From Pneumocystis sp. 'macacae' (Eukaryota; Ascomycota; Pneumocystomycetes; Pneumocystales; Pneumocystaceae): a stretch of 64,000 bases of DNA. Shown here piece after piece: positions 1 to 13,696 of the stretch. The notes beneath the pieces are model-generated. The model was not told the origin of the DNA. It ran no database searches and was given only the letters and a program-made list of their open reading frames with translations. Every line of letters begins with the position of its first letter. Positions within the stretch are counted from its first letter, which is position 1. Both the position numbers and the translations under genes were made by a program. The stretch spans positions 248,001-312,000 of the forward strand of contig CM030727.1 in the NCBI GenBank assembly GCA_018127085.1. Direction: 5' to 3'.

Positions 1-388
1 TATACGACTAGTTCATTTAGGATTATCAGCTCAACAAAAAATTAACTCTTTACAATATTCCTCTGGATATATAAATTTGAACAATATCATTTCAAAACAC
101 TATAATAAAACACATGAAACTGATACTAATCTAAATACAAATACTATATCTTTTCATAATCAAAATGAAAAAAAAGAATATTATCACGGTTTTAGCGTTT
201 ATAATTATCAAAAATATTATAACGTTCCCCAAAAAGAAAATTCATTACATTATCCGAATTATCATAACGAAGTAAATCAAAATAAATCACTATGGCTTAG
301 AGACTATTCAACAAAATCCGATAACTATAAAAATTACTTAGAATTTCCATCAAATTATTCAAATACATATCCTTATAACCATCACTAG
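1..388 (+). CDS. 3' end of an unrecognised protein, partial
   Basis: A reading frame open from base 2 runs to a TAG at 386-388, so this is the C-terminal part of a gene that starts outside the window. The visible residues are rich in Asn, Tyr, Ser and His with no recognisable domain, for example repeated NYxxNY-like patches near the end. It resembles a disordered tail of a fungal regulatory protein, but that is only an impression. It converges on the RasGAP gene, with about 170 A+T-rich bases between the stop codons. Function unknown. Confidence 0.5.
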   Translation, partial: IRLVHLGLSAQQKINSLQYSSGYINLNNIISKHYNKTHETDTNLNTNTISFHNQNEKKEYYHGFSVYNYQKYYNVPQKENSLHYPNYHNEVNQNKSLWLRDYSTKSDNYKNYLEFPSNYSNTYPYNHH

Positions 389-558
389 ATAACTCAAATA
401 ACTAGAAAATAAACATTTTTATATAAATGTTAAGCTAGAAACAAATAATACAACATAACAATTAAATCTTTAAAATTTATATTTAAATCCAATTAAAAAA
501 TAAACACTAAATTATAGAAATATAAATAAATATTTAAAAGTTTATGATATTCTGAAAC

Positions 559-3500
559 TTAATAATCATTAATAATGATAGCGATTAACTGCTCAACAAG
601 ATCCAAACGCTTTTTTATATCATTTTCAGTCAAATCGGAAAAATAACAACAATTTTTCAGTCCAGAAAACTCAAGATCTTGTAACAACAATATACGTGAC
701 TGTGTGGAGGCTCCTGTAACATTGTAATAAGAATTTGATACAATAATAAGATAAAGCCTTTGAACTATATTTAAAAGAGAAGGATTTTGAGAAGTATTCA
801 TAATAATGCTTAACCTGTATTTTAACTCATCACAACTAAAAATTAAATTAATAAAATAAAACCAATATAATATTCATACATCAAACGAAATGTTTCAGGT
901 ATTATAACTGATGCTTCAATTAAAATACTATATAATACAACCTGTTCATGCTCATTATTAATTAAATCAAGCATTTCCATAATTGTAGAAAGAAATAGTA
1001 ACGCAATCATATTATCAGGAATTTCGAACTTAGTATATAAAATTGATGAAATATCAGATATTTCATGAAACCTTAATTCAAGATCATTTATACCAATAAA
1101 AGACAACAGTTCTTTCATTTCTACTATATTTTGTGAAACAAAAAGTAACGGAACAATAAATGCTAAAATATCAGTACTTAAAATATCCATTTTCATATAA
1201 TTAGTAGCTTTAAAAAAATCTACAGTAGCTTCCAAAAAAGACATCAATAAATCTATTGTAATTGATCTAGTTGAAGATTCTCGTAGACCCTTTAGCAAAA
1301 TAACAACTATGCTAAAAGAAAAATTAATACCAAAACAAACACCAGAATTTTCATCCAATTGCTTTACAATATCTGCGTAAGAAATCATAGATGATAACAA
1401 AACAAAAGAAATAGGGTTCTTAGTAAAATACTTACTTTCATTCATAACCCTTATAGATGATTGCATTAATGAAACTGCTGGACCAAAAAGATTTATATCT
1501 TCAATTTGAATTATGGAAACAGAAAGCCAAAATATAATTTGATAATATTTCGAATAAATGGACATGTTTTGCATCATCCTTGAAAGACACATCAATACAC
1601 TTACAAACAATAAAATATTATTTTTTGCATATTCTGCTAAAGATTTATTTAAGACAAAAAACACTTGACGTATAATATCTAGAATATTTAGAAAAGAAAC
1701 ATAATATATTTTTTAAATACCATCAGAAATTTTATCATCTGCTAAGCAACCTAAAGAAATCATAGCTCTAGTTTGTATAGCAATATTTTGTCCAAATGCT
1801 ATGCTAACAACAAGACTCATCCAACGGCTTCTCCAGAAATTAGCAACATCTAAAGCTCATTAATAGAAAATTAATCTCAAAAATATAACCTTCTAATGGA
1901 GCAATATAATCTAAACTATCTAATAATAATAAAATTAAAGCTTCAAAAGTTCTAAGATCCGATAGATTAGATAAACCATAAAATACATTATTCTGATTAT
2001 CTGATTTATTACTTATAAGATCAAGTCCAAAAAGAAGTCGAAATTTAGATGTTTGAAACTCATCAAACAAAGCTTTTAATTTAGAAAAATTCTGTCTATT
2101 AATAGGTAAAAATATACAAAAAGAATGAATACTGCTTATAAGACACTTGTATATACTTAAAATTTGAAAATTTGAACCGTTTTTTAAGATCAAAGATACC
2201 ACATAGAAAATATCAGGCAAATGAAATATTATTTGATGATTTGTAAATGAAAAAATCAAAAAAATATGAATTAAGATAGATATTTCTAACCAAACTTCAG
2301 ATTTAACTAAAGAATAAACAAATTCAGCAGAAGATTTAACCAATGCCTAGAAAATAAGCATTTAAAAACATAAATACCATAAAAAATACCTTCCTTATTC
2401 TGATAAGTATTTTGCTTTTTAAACATACTGACTGCATAGCCATACATATATGCAGTATAATTTCATATTGTGGTGTTCCATACTCAAATGCAATACCATA
2501 AAAAATTAATTCATCAATAATAATATCAAAAATTTTATTTATTTTCCCTAAAACAGACCATATTGAGATATCAATAAGTCTTAAAAACTAAAATATTTTC
2601 AAAAAAACGAAAACAAAATAATTAAAGTACCTGTTGATTATTCAAAGAAAAATCTATAAACAGTCGGATTATTTGACGAACTTTTTCTAAAAAATTAACA
2701 CCTTTATGTCCATCATAAAAAACTTTCTCAAAATTATTAAGCCAAGATGAAACATAAAACAAAGAATAATGTTTTTCAGCCAAAGAATAAAGAGGGAAGG
2801 TATAACAAAATTCATCTAAAAATTGCAGTGTTAATTGAGGCTCTAAAAAAGATAGTTTTTCGCTAAGAAAAATAATATGATAATCATTATTTTTTGGCAT
2901 AAAAATATCTTAAATATAAAAATATATCCTAAAATAACCAAAAAAACTTACTTCCTAAATTTAAATAGCTTAATCCTAGATCAAAATAGAACAACTGTCC
3001 TAAAAGACAGAAAAAAAGATAACTAGAGGCACGAAGTTCATCATCTTTATTTGCTAAATTCAATAGTGCTATATTAAGCAACCGACCCTGAATATCTCTT
3101 GGATAAAAATCACCATCCATATAATTTTTATATAAAGATAAGTATTTTGCTTTTGATTTTTTAATTGCCTAAAAAATCAAATTATGATAAAAAAGAAGTT
3201 TAAATAACCTTTATAATTGAATATCTTTTTACTCCATCAAACAAAATAGAATCGTTTTCATAATTTAATCTGAAAAAAATGTTTTCTTTCTCAGTTGAAT
3301 CAACAAAAATGTTCAAATCAACTTCAGAAATGTGATATATATCACTAATATAAGACGATGTAGTATGAAAAATGTCATATTTTTCATCCTTATTTTTATT
3401 AAAATAATAATAAAGATGTAAAACAAAAACGCACAGTAAATATTTGAATATATTTATCTCCAATTTTAACAGATACATCAATCCATGATTCATACTGTTT

Positions 3501-6500
3501 ATAACGGATAGCTGAATGAAAAGTGGAAAAAGTATCATTAAAAAAAGAAACTAAACATTAAATTAGCTATATTTTTTTTTTAAAAATATCTTACTAGTTT
3601 CTTTAGAAAGACCAAAATCCTCTAAATCAGCGTAAATCTCTAAGTCTTTTTTACTAAATAAAAACAATATCTTTGAAAATTTAAACAAACTAAGAATTTT
3701 TTCAAAAGAATTTTGTAACTTTTTTCGAAGGTAAGTACTAAGATTCAAAAAATAAATTACTGAACAATTACTAAAAGCTTGACTAGGCAACAACAATATG
3801 ATAATCTGAAACAACTGAAAAGCATTTTCTCTCGATATATTATATCCTGTACTATCAATCATAACTTCAAAAAAATTATCCCAAACACTTTGAAAAGTCT
3901 ATAAAGAAAAATATTAAATATATAATATTATTCTAACTTTTCTACCTTTAAGAAATAGTATACAATATCCTTAAAATCATGATAAGTAGCTGTAAATTTT
4001 CTCAAAGATAAGTAAAGAATAGGCCGTTTATCCTAAAAATATAAAAAAATAAAAATAAAAAAATAATAATTACTCTTGAAACACCTCCTTGGCGTACCAA
4101 TTCAAAATCGACATTTGACTCTATATTTTTAATGGAATTTTTTTCCATAAACTTATCAAAAACTATATTAGAAAACTCAAATAAAATACAATCCGATGGC
4201 ATTTTAAAACAAAAGCGCTGAAGAGGTAACCCAAGAAAATCCAAAATTTTCCCAAATTCATCAAATAAACTTTTTATTTTTTGAATAGAGTCACCAGAAT
4301 AACGATCAGATATATTACGCTTATCAATCATTAAACCCGTACGAATCAAATCATTATATTCGACTAAAAAAGAATGTATATACAAACAATCATATTTAAA
4401 AGATATTATTAACAAAGATCCTAATTCATCATTTTCTGGCGCCAACTATAAAAAATTAGCAATATTTTACTAAATTATCAGTTTACAGATATATTTTTAA
4501 GGAACTCAGTCACACGATATAAATTTTCCTCTAAAAAATCATTCAAAACAGTCATGTAGGGCTCTTTTTCACCAAAAACAACATTATTAGCAAGATTTTG
4601 AATAACTTTCACAACTAACAACAATCCACGACGATTATCTTTTAATGCAGACTCAAGAGATATATTTTCTGATTCAGGAGAGAGAATTATAGGACATAAA
4701 AAACGCAGAAATATAAATCCACCAACAGATATATAGCAAAAGTCAGGAAATTTCTTCGAAACGTATGTGACAATGCAATGACATATTTTCTTAATTGCTC
4801 TTAAAAACAATTTAAATAACCAAGTTAATCAACAAAAAATATACCTTGGAATTTCAACAACAGAAGAACATATAGCATCCAAGAATGTGCCTACTATAGA
4901 TTTTAAAGAAGAAATATTATCATTTAATTTCTTCGAATCAATTTTAGAAGGATCAAGCTCTAAACAAAAAATATCTGGATTATACAACACTTTTTGCAGT
5001 AGGGGTTTAAATACTTCATTAATATACCTAGAACCTTCTATTCGAGCAAATACAGAAAGCATTTTACTAACTATACTATTTCTTCGAAAAAGCTCAGACT
5101 CAGATCCTAGAATAATAAGAAACAATTATACTAATACAAACATACTTGTTTCCATAACTTCTTTTTCTATTAGCATTTCAAGTAAATACAAACCTTTGCC
5201 TTTCGAAGAAAATATTCGATATAGACTAGATGCTAGATGATTAATTTGAATAGAAGGACATACGTCACAAAGGACCATAATAAATCTTGGATTTTTCAGT
5301 AAAAACTACCAGTATTAATGATATTTTATAAATATAAAAAAGAATTGAAATAATACATCAATCATTTTCCCGTATTTGTCTTTATCAATATCTTCCGAAA
5401 AATTTTCTAATTTTATATCTTGCTTAAAAGACATAGTTAATATTCGGATAAATACATTTCTTATAATCATATTATCATAATAACACATATATATGTAATG
5501 TTCCAAAACATATCTCATATTTGAAAACAATAAATTAGATAAACCTAAAACGACAAAATCCCATAATAATGTTAATTCATTTAAAAACTCCACTGACTAT
5601 ACAATATTAATATCAAATAGATAGTAAATTTTAATAAATACATTAGGTGACTCAATTCCAGAATTATCCTTAGAAGAAAAATCAAAATCCTTTGTCTAAA
5701 ATTTTATAAAAACATCAAATGAATCACAAACAACATACCTTAATAAATTTACATTTAAATAATAAATTTTTAAAAAAATTAAAATAAGTATAAAATAATA
5801 TATCAGACATTTTAGTATCGTTAACATCATCTAACAAATTTAAAGAATAAAAAGGAAGCTTGTATAAAAGCTGAGATATAATTTTTATAGAATTTAAATC
5901 TATTTTTTTTTGCAGTTCATTATCAGATCCATAAAATTCATTTAATAGAAACGTATCATCATTTGCTTTCTATAATTATATTTATCAATAAATAAAGAAA
6001 GAAACAATGTATGACTAACCAAGAAATCAGAAACCCAATTGTATATAATTTCTAAAATACTATTTCTTCTTTTTAACTCCCTTTGAAAGTTCGAATCCCT
6101 CAATATTACAATTTCACATAAATAGCAAAATTTAAGACGAATTTCTAAACATATCATATTCTTTTCCAAAAGATCAAGATAACGAGCAATATATAAAATA
6201 AGACTAAAAAAATCAAAAAAAAAATACATATCAAAAGAATTATCCATTTTGTCGAAAATGTCTTTAAATAATATTATTACTTGTTCTATAAAAATAACAT
6301 TCTTTTCATCTTTGATAATCTCGCCTTTAAAATCAAAAAAACCTTTAATTGTACTTTCAAAAGAATGAAATAAAATCAAATATAATTTTTGACTTAAATC
6401 AGATCCTAATATTACACGAACATTTTCACGAACTATAACTGAACTGGATGATAACAAATTCACTAATTCTTCAAAAAACTGCATAATAACTTTCTCAAGT

Positions 6501-9500
6501 TCATTTAAGCCAGAAATGCCTTTTGTTATAGAAAAAAGACCATTATTAGGCAGAAAACATTTACTACTTGTTGCATAATCCAAACAACAAGCACTTAAAG
6601 CAACAAGAAATCCTGTATAATTTCGCCATTCTATAATATTTCCCTTATAACAATAAAAAAAATATGATAATAAAAAACCCTTACCTCTATATTCTCTTTG
6701 AATTGCTTTATTTCTGTCTTTGATCTCCTTTTTAAAATACTAAACTTTTTATGATATAAAAAACCAACTCGATCGCTAGGTATATCAACAATTATATTTA
6801 ATAACATACTCCATCTTTTCAGCATCTCATCCCATGTCATGATAATTCCTGATGTAGCTCTAACTTTAGAGTTTAAAAGAAGTCTAAAACCTTTCTGAAA
6901 AGCATCACGACCTTAAAATAAATTATAATAAACCATAAAAAATATTTTACATACTGATAGGGGAAGTATTAGTAATAAATTCATTATAAATAGAAAAATT
7001 ACTATCAAAAGATATTTGTAGATGATCCGAAAAATCTAAACTTAACAATTGATGATGAGAAAAAAAAAATCCAAAGGCTTTTATAGACATTAGATATATT
7101 TCCATATTTGATGAACACAATAGTATCAAAAACGCCATTTCAACAACAACATTAAGCGAAGTGGATTCTACAATATCTAATTGAGAAGCTGATTTAAATA
7201 CCTTCATTATAGATCAAATTAGAATTAAATAAACATATATAATACCTCATATACATTCAAAAGTCTAGTTAAATAGTGAACCAAATTAGTAAAAACTTCA
7301 ATAAAAAATTTAATAGAATTACTAGAACTTTTTATATCTAATAATTTTCCTAGAATAGATAACATCAAATGAGATCTAAAACTATCATTATTTATTCACT
7401 TATTATTAGACAATATATACGTAAATATCCAAAATCTTCTAGGCCCTTTAGGTGAATCAGAAAGCTTTTTCCAGAGAAATAAATTAGGATCACAATATAA
7501 ATAAAGAATAAATTTCATAACTGAATTAATTAAAGGATATATACTATTCATACACTGAGAAAAAATAAAAGAAAATATGCTCAAAATATCTTCATTTTCG
7601 CATTGAGTATCCATAATCTGAAAAAAAATAAATTTTAATGATAATACTAAAACAGTTCTACCTGTAATATTTCCGGGTCCGACTCCAAAATATTTAAAAT
7701 AGAAACAAACGCATCTATTAATTCCTTTTTTTCTACATTTTTTGATTTCTGTAAAGCACTATAGATATAATCCGAATTTTTAAATATAATTAATAATTCC
7801 TAAAAAATAAGCCTTAATAAATTATAACTTAATATTAAGAACCTTTAATATAAATTCAAGATGAATAATTACTTTAGGATACAATTTTATAAAAGGAATC
7901 CATGGAAAACATTTATACTAACATAAATTAGATTATATATGAATACCAAATAATACGTTAAAAACTATATCATAACACCCTTTAACAAATATTAATTGGT
8001 TGAATAATATAGCTTTAGAACCAAAAAATTGCTCAAGTATTTTCTCTATAAAATGTGTTATATCCAAAACAAAAAAAGACACAAATGCATCAACAAAATT
8101 TTGTTTACTAATAACAGATTCTTCATTCCGAAACAAAATATTTTCAAAAACTCTATTCTATAATACTTAACTCCAAAAAGAAATATTAAATATATTACAT
8201 ATACTTCTTGCTCAATTTTAGGAGTAAACTTTCTTAAAGAAATTAAAGGTGGTGAAAAAGACGTAGCTTTTAAAAGATCAATATAACAATTAATAGCCAC
8301 AGGGAACATTTTTGGAGAATCCAATGCCCTTTTTAAGTCATCTAAAAAAAATAACTAAAAATGTTATAAAAATAAAACTAATATAAAAATCATAGACCTT
8401 TTTTTGAAAAACAGGCAATTTTCTAAGTATTTCAAATTCTTCATTAAACACATCAGGACAAATAACCAAAAGTATCATATTCAAAGGCCAAAATATATCC
8501 TTTCTTTTTTGAGTAATAGATGATCCATATATAATGTCAAAAATCTGTAATATAGCATTAGACGTGCCTCTTTGTTTTTTATGCAAAGAAATGAATTCAG
8601 CAGGAAAATTATGAATCCAGTTCCAAATACCGATTCTTAAAGAATTGGCAACCATAATTTGATAATTTTTGCGCATACGAGGAAATGTAAGAACCAAATC
8701 TACAATATTTAGCCTCCAGAAATATTTTAAAGATATAACCATGCAATACAGCTGTCATCCGCGTATAATCAAGACAAAAACATTCAAGAACAAAAAAATT
8801 ATATTGAAACGAATCTTCTTCAATATTAGACAATTTTTTTCGCGAAATATCCTGAAAAAACTGAAATGCAACATTCCAATTAGCAATACTGATATAAAAA
8901 ACAATACGACTCGTATGTTGAGAAATTTCTTTGATAATATCATCAATAATTATATGTTTTTTTTCAACAAAACCAATTGCATTAACCATTATAGAAGAAA
9001 CTAAAGAGTAGGAAGAAATATGAAAATATTCATAAGAAACAACAGTCATAAAAACATATTTTGCAAGTGACTCATCCAAGAAATCAAAAGTATCTAACGA
9101 CGGAAGCGGATAAATTTTTGAAAACTCACTAAATTTTGGAGAATCTAAAGCCTCCTTAAGATCTAAAGACAACGTCGAGCGCCTGAAAATAGAAAAAGAT
9201 ATAATCCTTAATAAAACAAGGTGACTATATAAAATTTCTATCGACTGTGCATGTAATGGAAGTGTTTCGTTAGATAACTTTTTTAACTTTCTTAAAAATC
9301 TTATAGTAATAGAAAGCATCTTATTAAAATTTAATGAAAACAATTGTATAATAGTTTCGATAGTTTTTCGGATATTTACATTTTTTTCAAACAACATCCA
9401 TTCAGATCCATTAACAGCAGGAAGCTATCATAGTCAATCTTTTTATCAAAGTATTTCGGAAAAGACATCATTCCACAATTTCTCAACAAGTATTTCATCT

Positions 9501-9511
9501 ATATCTTTCAT
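559..9511 (-). CDS. IRA1: Ras GTPase-activating protein, neurofibromin/IRA family
   Basis: A very long gene in many short exons. The first exon starts at ATG 9511-9509 (MKDIDEILVEKLWND) and joins, across an intron ending near 9430, to a frame beginning LPAVNGSEWMLFEKN. The GAP-related domain lies at about 5,590-4,000. It shows the arginine-finger block ELFRRNSIVSKML (near 5,100), then ELDPSKIDSKKLNDN, then FLRFLCPIILSPE and IQNLANNVVFGEKE (about 4,800-4,500), in the order seen in neurofibromin and yeast Ira1/Ira2. A Sec14-like lipid-binding block follows (VMIDSTGYNISRENAFQLFQ ... CSVIYFLNLSTYLRKKL, about 3,860-3,560), as in neurofibromin. The rest is the helical, poorly conserved flank typical of the family. 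By family it stimulates GTP hydrolysis on Ras at membranes and so limits cAMP/Ras signalling. Exon joins are inferred; the span is more certain than each intron. Confidence 0.85.
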
Positions 9512-10094
9512 CTTAGAGATGTTCAATTGCCGTTTTTTACGGCTTTGTAAGCCGTATTATAAGACGTTAACGTTAAAAATTAGATCGAAACAGAATGACC
9601 AATACCAAGTTTAACAAATGATAAATTTTGCAGAAAAAAACAAATAAAACTTGTTTATCTATCATACAATCATGAATAAAAAAGGATAACACTTATATAT
9701 TTTCATTACACCTAAAACATATCAGAAATTAACAAATATATAAAGTAGTATAATTAATTCCATTAATAAAATATTTAATTAACTAAACATAACCTTTACT
9801 GTGTTCACTATATAATATACTTAAAACAAAATATACTTATCTAAAATTCCTTAATACCTTCCAAGTTCAAAATATTCATCTCAGATATAGATTTATCGAT
9901 TATGATTTTTTACATATTTTTCACAAAAAATAAATACAATTCCACCTTGAAAAAGAAAACCTTTTTATATAAAGAACAAATCATTCTTATATTTTATATT
10001 CCAAAGCTTATCCAAATTTTTGAACGATCGCTTTAGATAGAAAAACGAAATTTAACAAGCCTAAATATTTAAATAAACTCTAATATATATAAAT
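9512..10094. promoter_or_regulatory. Divergent promoter region between the RasGAP gene and RPN6
   Basis: About 580 A+T-rich bases between two divergent start codons. A perfect 8-bp inverted repeat, TACGGCTT-TGT-AAGCCGTA, lies at 9538-9556, starting 27 bases upstream of the RasGAP ATG. The palindrome ACGTTAACGT follows at about 9564-9573. No canonical proteasome-gene (PACE-like) element is visible near RPN6. No coding potential seen. Confidence 0.5.
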
Positions 10095-11635
10095 ATGCAA
10101 ATAGAAAGCATATCTTTAGCACAAGAGGCTCAAGAAAGGGGGGACTTTGAGTATGCAGAGCAGCTTTTAGTTGAACAATTAAAAAAAGATTTCAATACCA
10201 ATGAAAAGGAAACGAAACAATACGAAGATGCACTTATTAAACTCGGGGAATTATATAAAAATCAAAAGCAAGTAATGCGTATTAATTATAGATATACTAA
10301 TAAATAAAATATACAGAAAATTGAACGAATTAGCAAAACTAATTCAAGAAAGTCTTGTATTTTTAAAAAACTTTGCAAAAGCAAAAACCGCAAAAATCGG
10401 TATAGTTTTAATTTTTTAATTTTTCTATAATTCTTAATAACATTTTGTAGTACGAACATTGATTAATTTATTTTCTTCTATCCCTGGTTCTCTAAATCTT
10501 CAAATAGATATAACAAAAGAAACAATTGATTGGGCAAAAAAAAACAACCGAATATTTCTAAAATTATCACTTGAAACACACGTGGTCGAACTTTACATAA
10601 AAGCACAACAATATACAAAAGCATTACAACTTGTAGAAGCTCTTCTGATTGAACTTAAGCGTCTTGATGACAAATTCCAACTTGTAGAAGTATATTTACT
10701 TGAATCGCAGATATACTATGCAATAAAAAACATACCAAAAGCAAGAGCATCTCTTACATCTGCAAGAACATGCGCAAATGCAATTTATTGTCTTCCACAT
10801 ATTCAAACAGGGCTGGATCTTCAGAGTGGAATACTTCATGCAGAAGAAAAAGATTATAACACCGCATACAGCTATTTTTATGAAGCATATGAGGGTTTTT
10901 CTATGTCCTCTGACCCCCGTACTGTATCAACTATTAAATATTTGTTATTATGTAAAATTATGCTCAACGCAGTATATCACATTTTTTTATCTATTCTTTT
11001 AACGTAAACAGAGTAGTGATGTTCAAAGCTTCATTAGCACAAAAGTTTCCCAAAAGCATGCAGGAAGAGATCTAGACGCAATGAATGCAGTAGCCCAAGC
11101 TCATCAAAATCGATCTCTTTCAGACTTCGAAAAAGCACTAATTGATTTTAAAGATGGTATAAAACATTCTTACATATTTTTTCAAAAAAAACTGAAAACT
11201 TTTAAAGAACTTGAAAATGATCCTATTGTTCATTCTCACCTCACTATTTTATATGATACACTTTTAAAGCAAAACCTTTCTAAAATTATTGAACCCTTCA
11301 GTCGTGTCGAATTAGCTCATATTTCTAAATTAATAGGAATATGTATCACTAAAATAGAAGAAAAGTAGGTGTTATAGCGTGTACAATTTCTATTCTCTTA
11401 TATTTTTAATTCAGACTCAGTCAAATGATCCTTGATAAAGTTTTTCATGGAGTCCTTGACCAAGGTACAGGATGTTTAATCATCTTCGACGAACCAGTGC
11501 AAGATGCAACTTACAATGCGGCACTAGATACTATTAAAAACCTCAATACAGTTGTTGATTTACTTCAAGAAAAGGTCGTTTCTTTTATTTTTTTTTTTAA
11601 AAACTCAAAAAACTTAGGTTGCTAAACTACTATAA
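10095..11635 (+). CDS. RPN6: 26S proteasome lid subunit Rpn6 (PSMD11)
   Basis: Starts [20 protein letters not shown], the expected Rpn6 N-terminus. At least five introns are visible. Exon 2 ([19 protein letters not shown]) is about 10,319-10,400. The long third exon carries the helical repeat block [20 protein letters not shown] and the family signature [14 protein letters not shown], then [18 protein letters not shown]. Downstream are [13 protein letters not shown] and, in the PCI domain, [16 protein letters not shown] and [17 protein letters not shown] final tiny exon encodes VAKLL and a TAA at 11633-11635. Rpn6 is a scaffold of the 19S lid, contacting base and core. Length and motif order match human PSMD11. 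A second gene follows on the same strand after only about 115 bp. Confidence 0.92.
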
Positions 11636-11751
11636 TAAATATTATATCGTTGTGCCTTTTTTTGTATATAAATTTTTCATTTATATTATATATATATATT
11701 ATAATTGTCATCCATACTTTTCGATATCCTAACTCCAACTATTATCATTTA

Positions 11752-13279
11752 ATGAATCGCGGAGTGCCAATCAATTTAGGAAATACTCAGTCCTATTATC
11801 ATCCAACACAGCAGCCGTTGCAAAATCCCTTCGGGAAAAGGCCTGCTGTCTCAACTAATGATCCAACGCAATCTCCAAAACCACCTAAACCAAAACAGCG
11901 GCCTACGGATCGTTCTATTCCAGCCAAAATTCAAACACTTATTCCAGATTCTAAACTGTATCACGAGTTAAGAGATATTGAAAGACGTCTAGATGCAGTT
12001 ATAACACGAAAACGATTTGATATTCAAGATGCAATCAATAAAGGTTCTAAAGTAAGTAATCCTTTTTCAAAAAGGAATTCAACAAAAAACATATAAATAC
12101 ATGGAAAATAGGTAAAGAGGACACTTCGCGTATTTATCTCAAATACATCCTCTGATCAACCATGGCAAACAGCAAACAAAAAACTAGATAACCATGCATT
12201 CGATTTTGATACAAGCGCTATTCCTACATGGACACTTCGTATTGAAGGAAAACTTCTAGAGAACAAAGAAACAATGAAGGAAAAGTGGAAATTTTCAAAT
12301 TTTATAAAAAGTATTATAGTCGAATTAGACAGAAACAATAAGTTTTTTTCAGAAGAGAATATTGCTAAAGTACTCCTAGTGATTAGACCTTATTGAAAAT
12401 TAACATAATCAAGTGGCATAAATCATCTTCAAACATAGAATTTGACGGACTAGAAATTAAACGAAGAGGAGATATGAATATTAATGTTAATATTTTAATT
12501 TATCTCAACGAATATCCTGAAAAATATAAACTTAGTCCTAGGTTAAGTCAAATTCTCGATATAAAATCAGAAACTCGTACAGAAATAATTATGGGGCTTT
12601 GGGAGTACATAAAGTTTCATAAATTGCAAGATGAGGAAGAAAAAAGAATTATTAATTGCGATAATAATTTAAAAGAAGTTTAAAACACTTGAAAAAATAA
12701 AGCATCTCACAAATAATAGATTTTCGCTATGGATAGAATATTTTTTCCTAAAATACCGGAAATGATAAATAAACATCTGCTTCCTTTAGATCCAATTGTC
12801 ATCAAATATACAATTTGGTACTATCGATTTCAATCGTTAGTTATTCTCTTATGCATAATAGTACAAACAAGGATTTCAGTATGTCAGAGTTTGCGTATGA
12901 TATTGAGGTAGATATAGACGATCCAATACGCCAAAAAATGATAAATATTCTTTCTTCATTATCATCACAGAAAAAAATAACAGAACTGGATGATAAGATT
13001 GCGTCAGTTATCCAAGAGATTAACAATTCTAAAGTTAAACATAATTTTTTCGAAGAATTTGCACACAATCCTGCTATATTCATTGAAAAGTGGTTATCTA
13101 GCCAGTCACGTGATCTTGAAATTATACTCGGTGATGACGATGCTCGTGAACGAATTGGTATTGAGGATAAACAACGAAGTGAATTCTATCATAAAGATTG
13201 GGTTCACGAAAGTATATTCCATTATCTAAGTAGACAAGAAAGCAAACGTATGCAAGAACTTCATTCAAAACAGAAATAA
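11752..13279 (+). CDS. SWIB-domain chromatin-remodelling subunit (SMARCD/Rsc6/Swp73 family)
   Basis: Start chosen at ATG 11752 (MNRGVPINLGN), the first Met of an exon whose N-terminal part is Pro/Gln-rich. The conserved core begins IPAKIQTLIPDSKLYHELRD and ERRLDAVITRKRFDIQDAI, as in SMARCD proteins. After an intron come FISNTSSD, TWTLRIEGKLLE and KFSNFIKSIIVELD. The SWIB domain carries NVNILIYLNEYPEKYKLSPRL, then LWEYIKFHKLQDEEEKRIIN. The C-terminal part has YDIEVDIDDP, a coiled coil, and WLSSQSRDLEIILGD. Family members are core subunits of SWI/SNF and RSC. Whether this is the SWI/SNF or RSC form, or serves both as in fission yeast Ssr3, cannot be told from sequence alone. Confidence 0.9.
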
Positions 13280-13696
13280 CTATTTTTGGGTAAAATATTC
13301 AGATTTTCATTTAACAAAACTTATATGAAATATATCGCTTTTTATTACACCTTTTACAATTAGTGTTTTTATCTTATCTCAACTCTTATATTTAAGAAAC
13401 CATATAAATTACCTTAAAAACCAATATAATATATATAAAAAAATAAGCCATCCTATTCATAATTTATCAATATTTTTATACAGAAATATCACACTAAAAC
13501 TATCATAATAAATAACGAACAATTATATCAAATAAAATACAATATTTTTTCAATAAATAAAAGTATAATTCATACATTTACAAAAGATAATTAACTTTAC
13601 ATTAAAATATTGAACTCAAATATCTATTCAATAATATTCATTTTTTCCCTAATAAATTACTTATTTAAAGATAATCATACCAATAATATATCTATT
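13280..13696. other. A+T-rich gap between convergent genes
   Basis: About 420 bases separating the 3' ends of the SWIB gene and DPH5. It is nearly pure A/T with poly-A and poly-T runs that could serve as 3'-end signals on either strand. No gene seen. Confidence 0.5.

Noticed and set aside
4887..5240. Plus-strand frame inside the RasGAP gene
   Set aside because: It is antisense to the arginine-finger exon, which has clear family identity.
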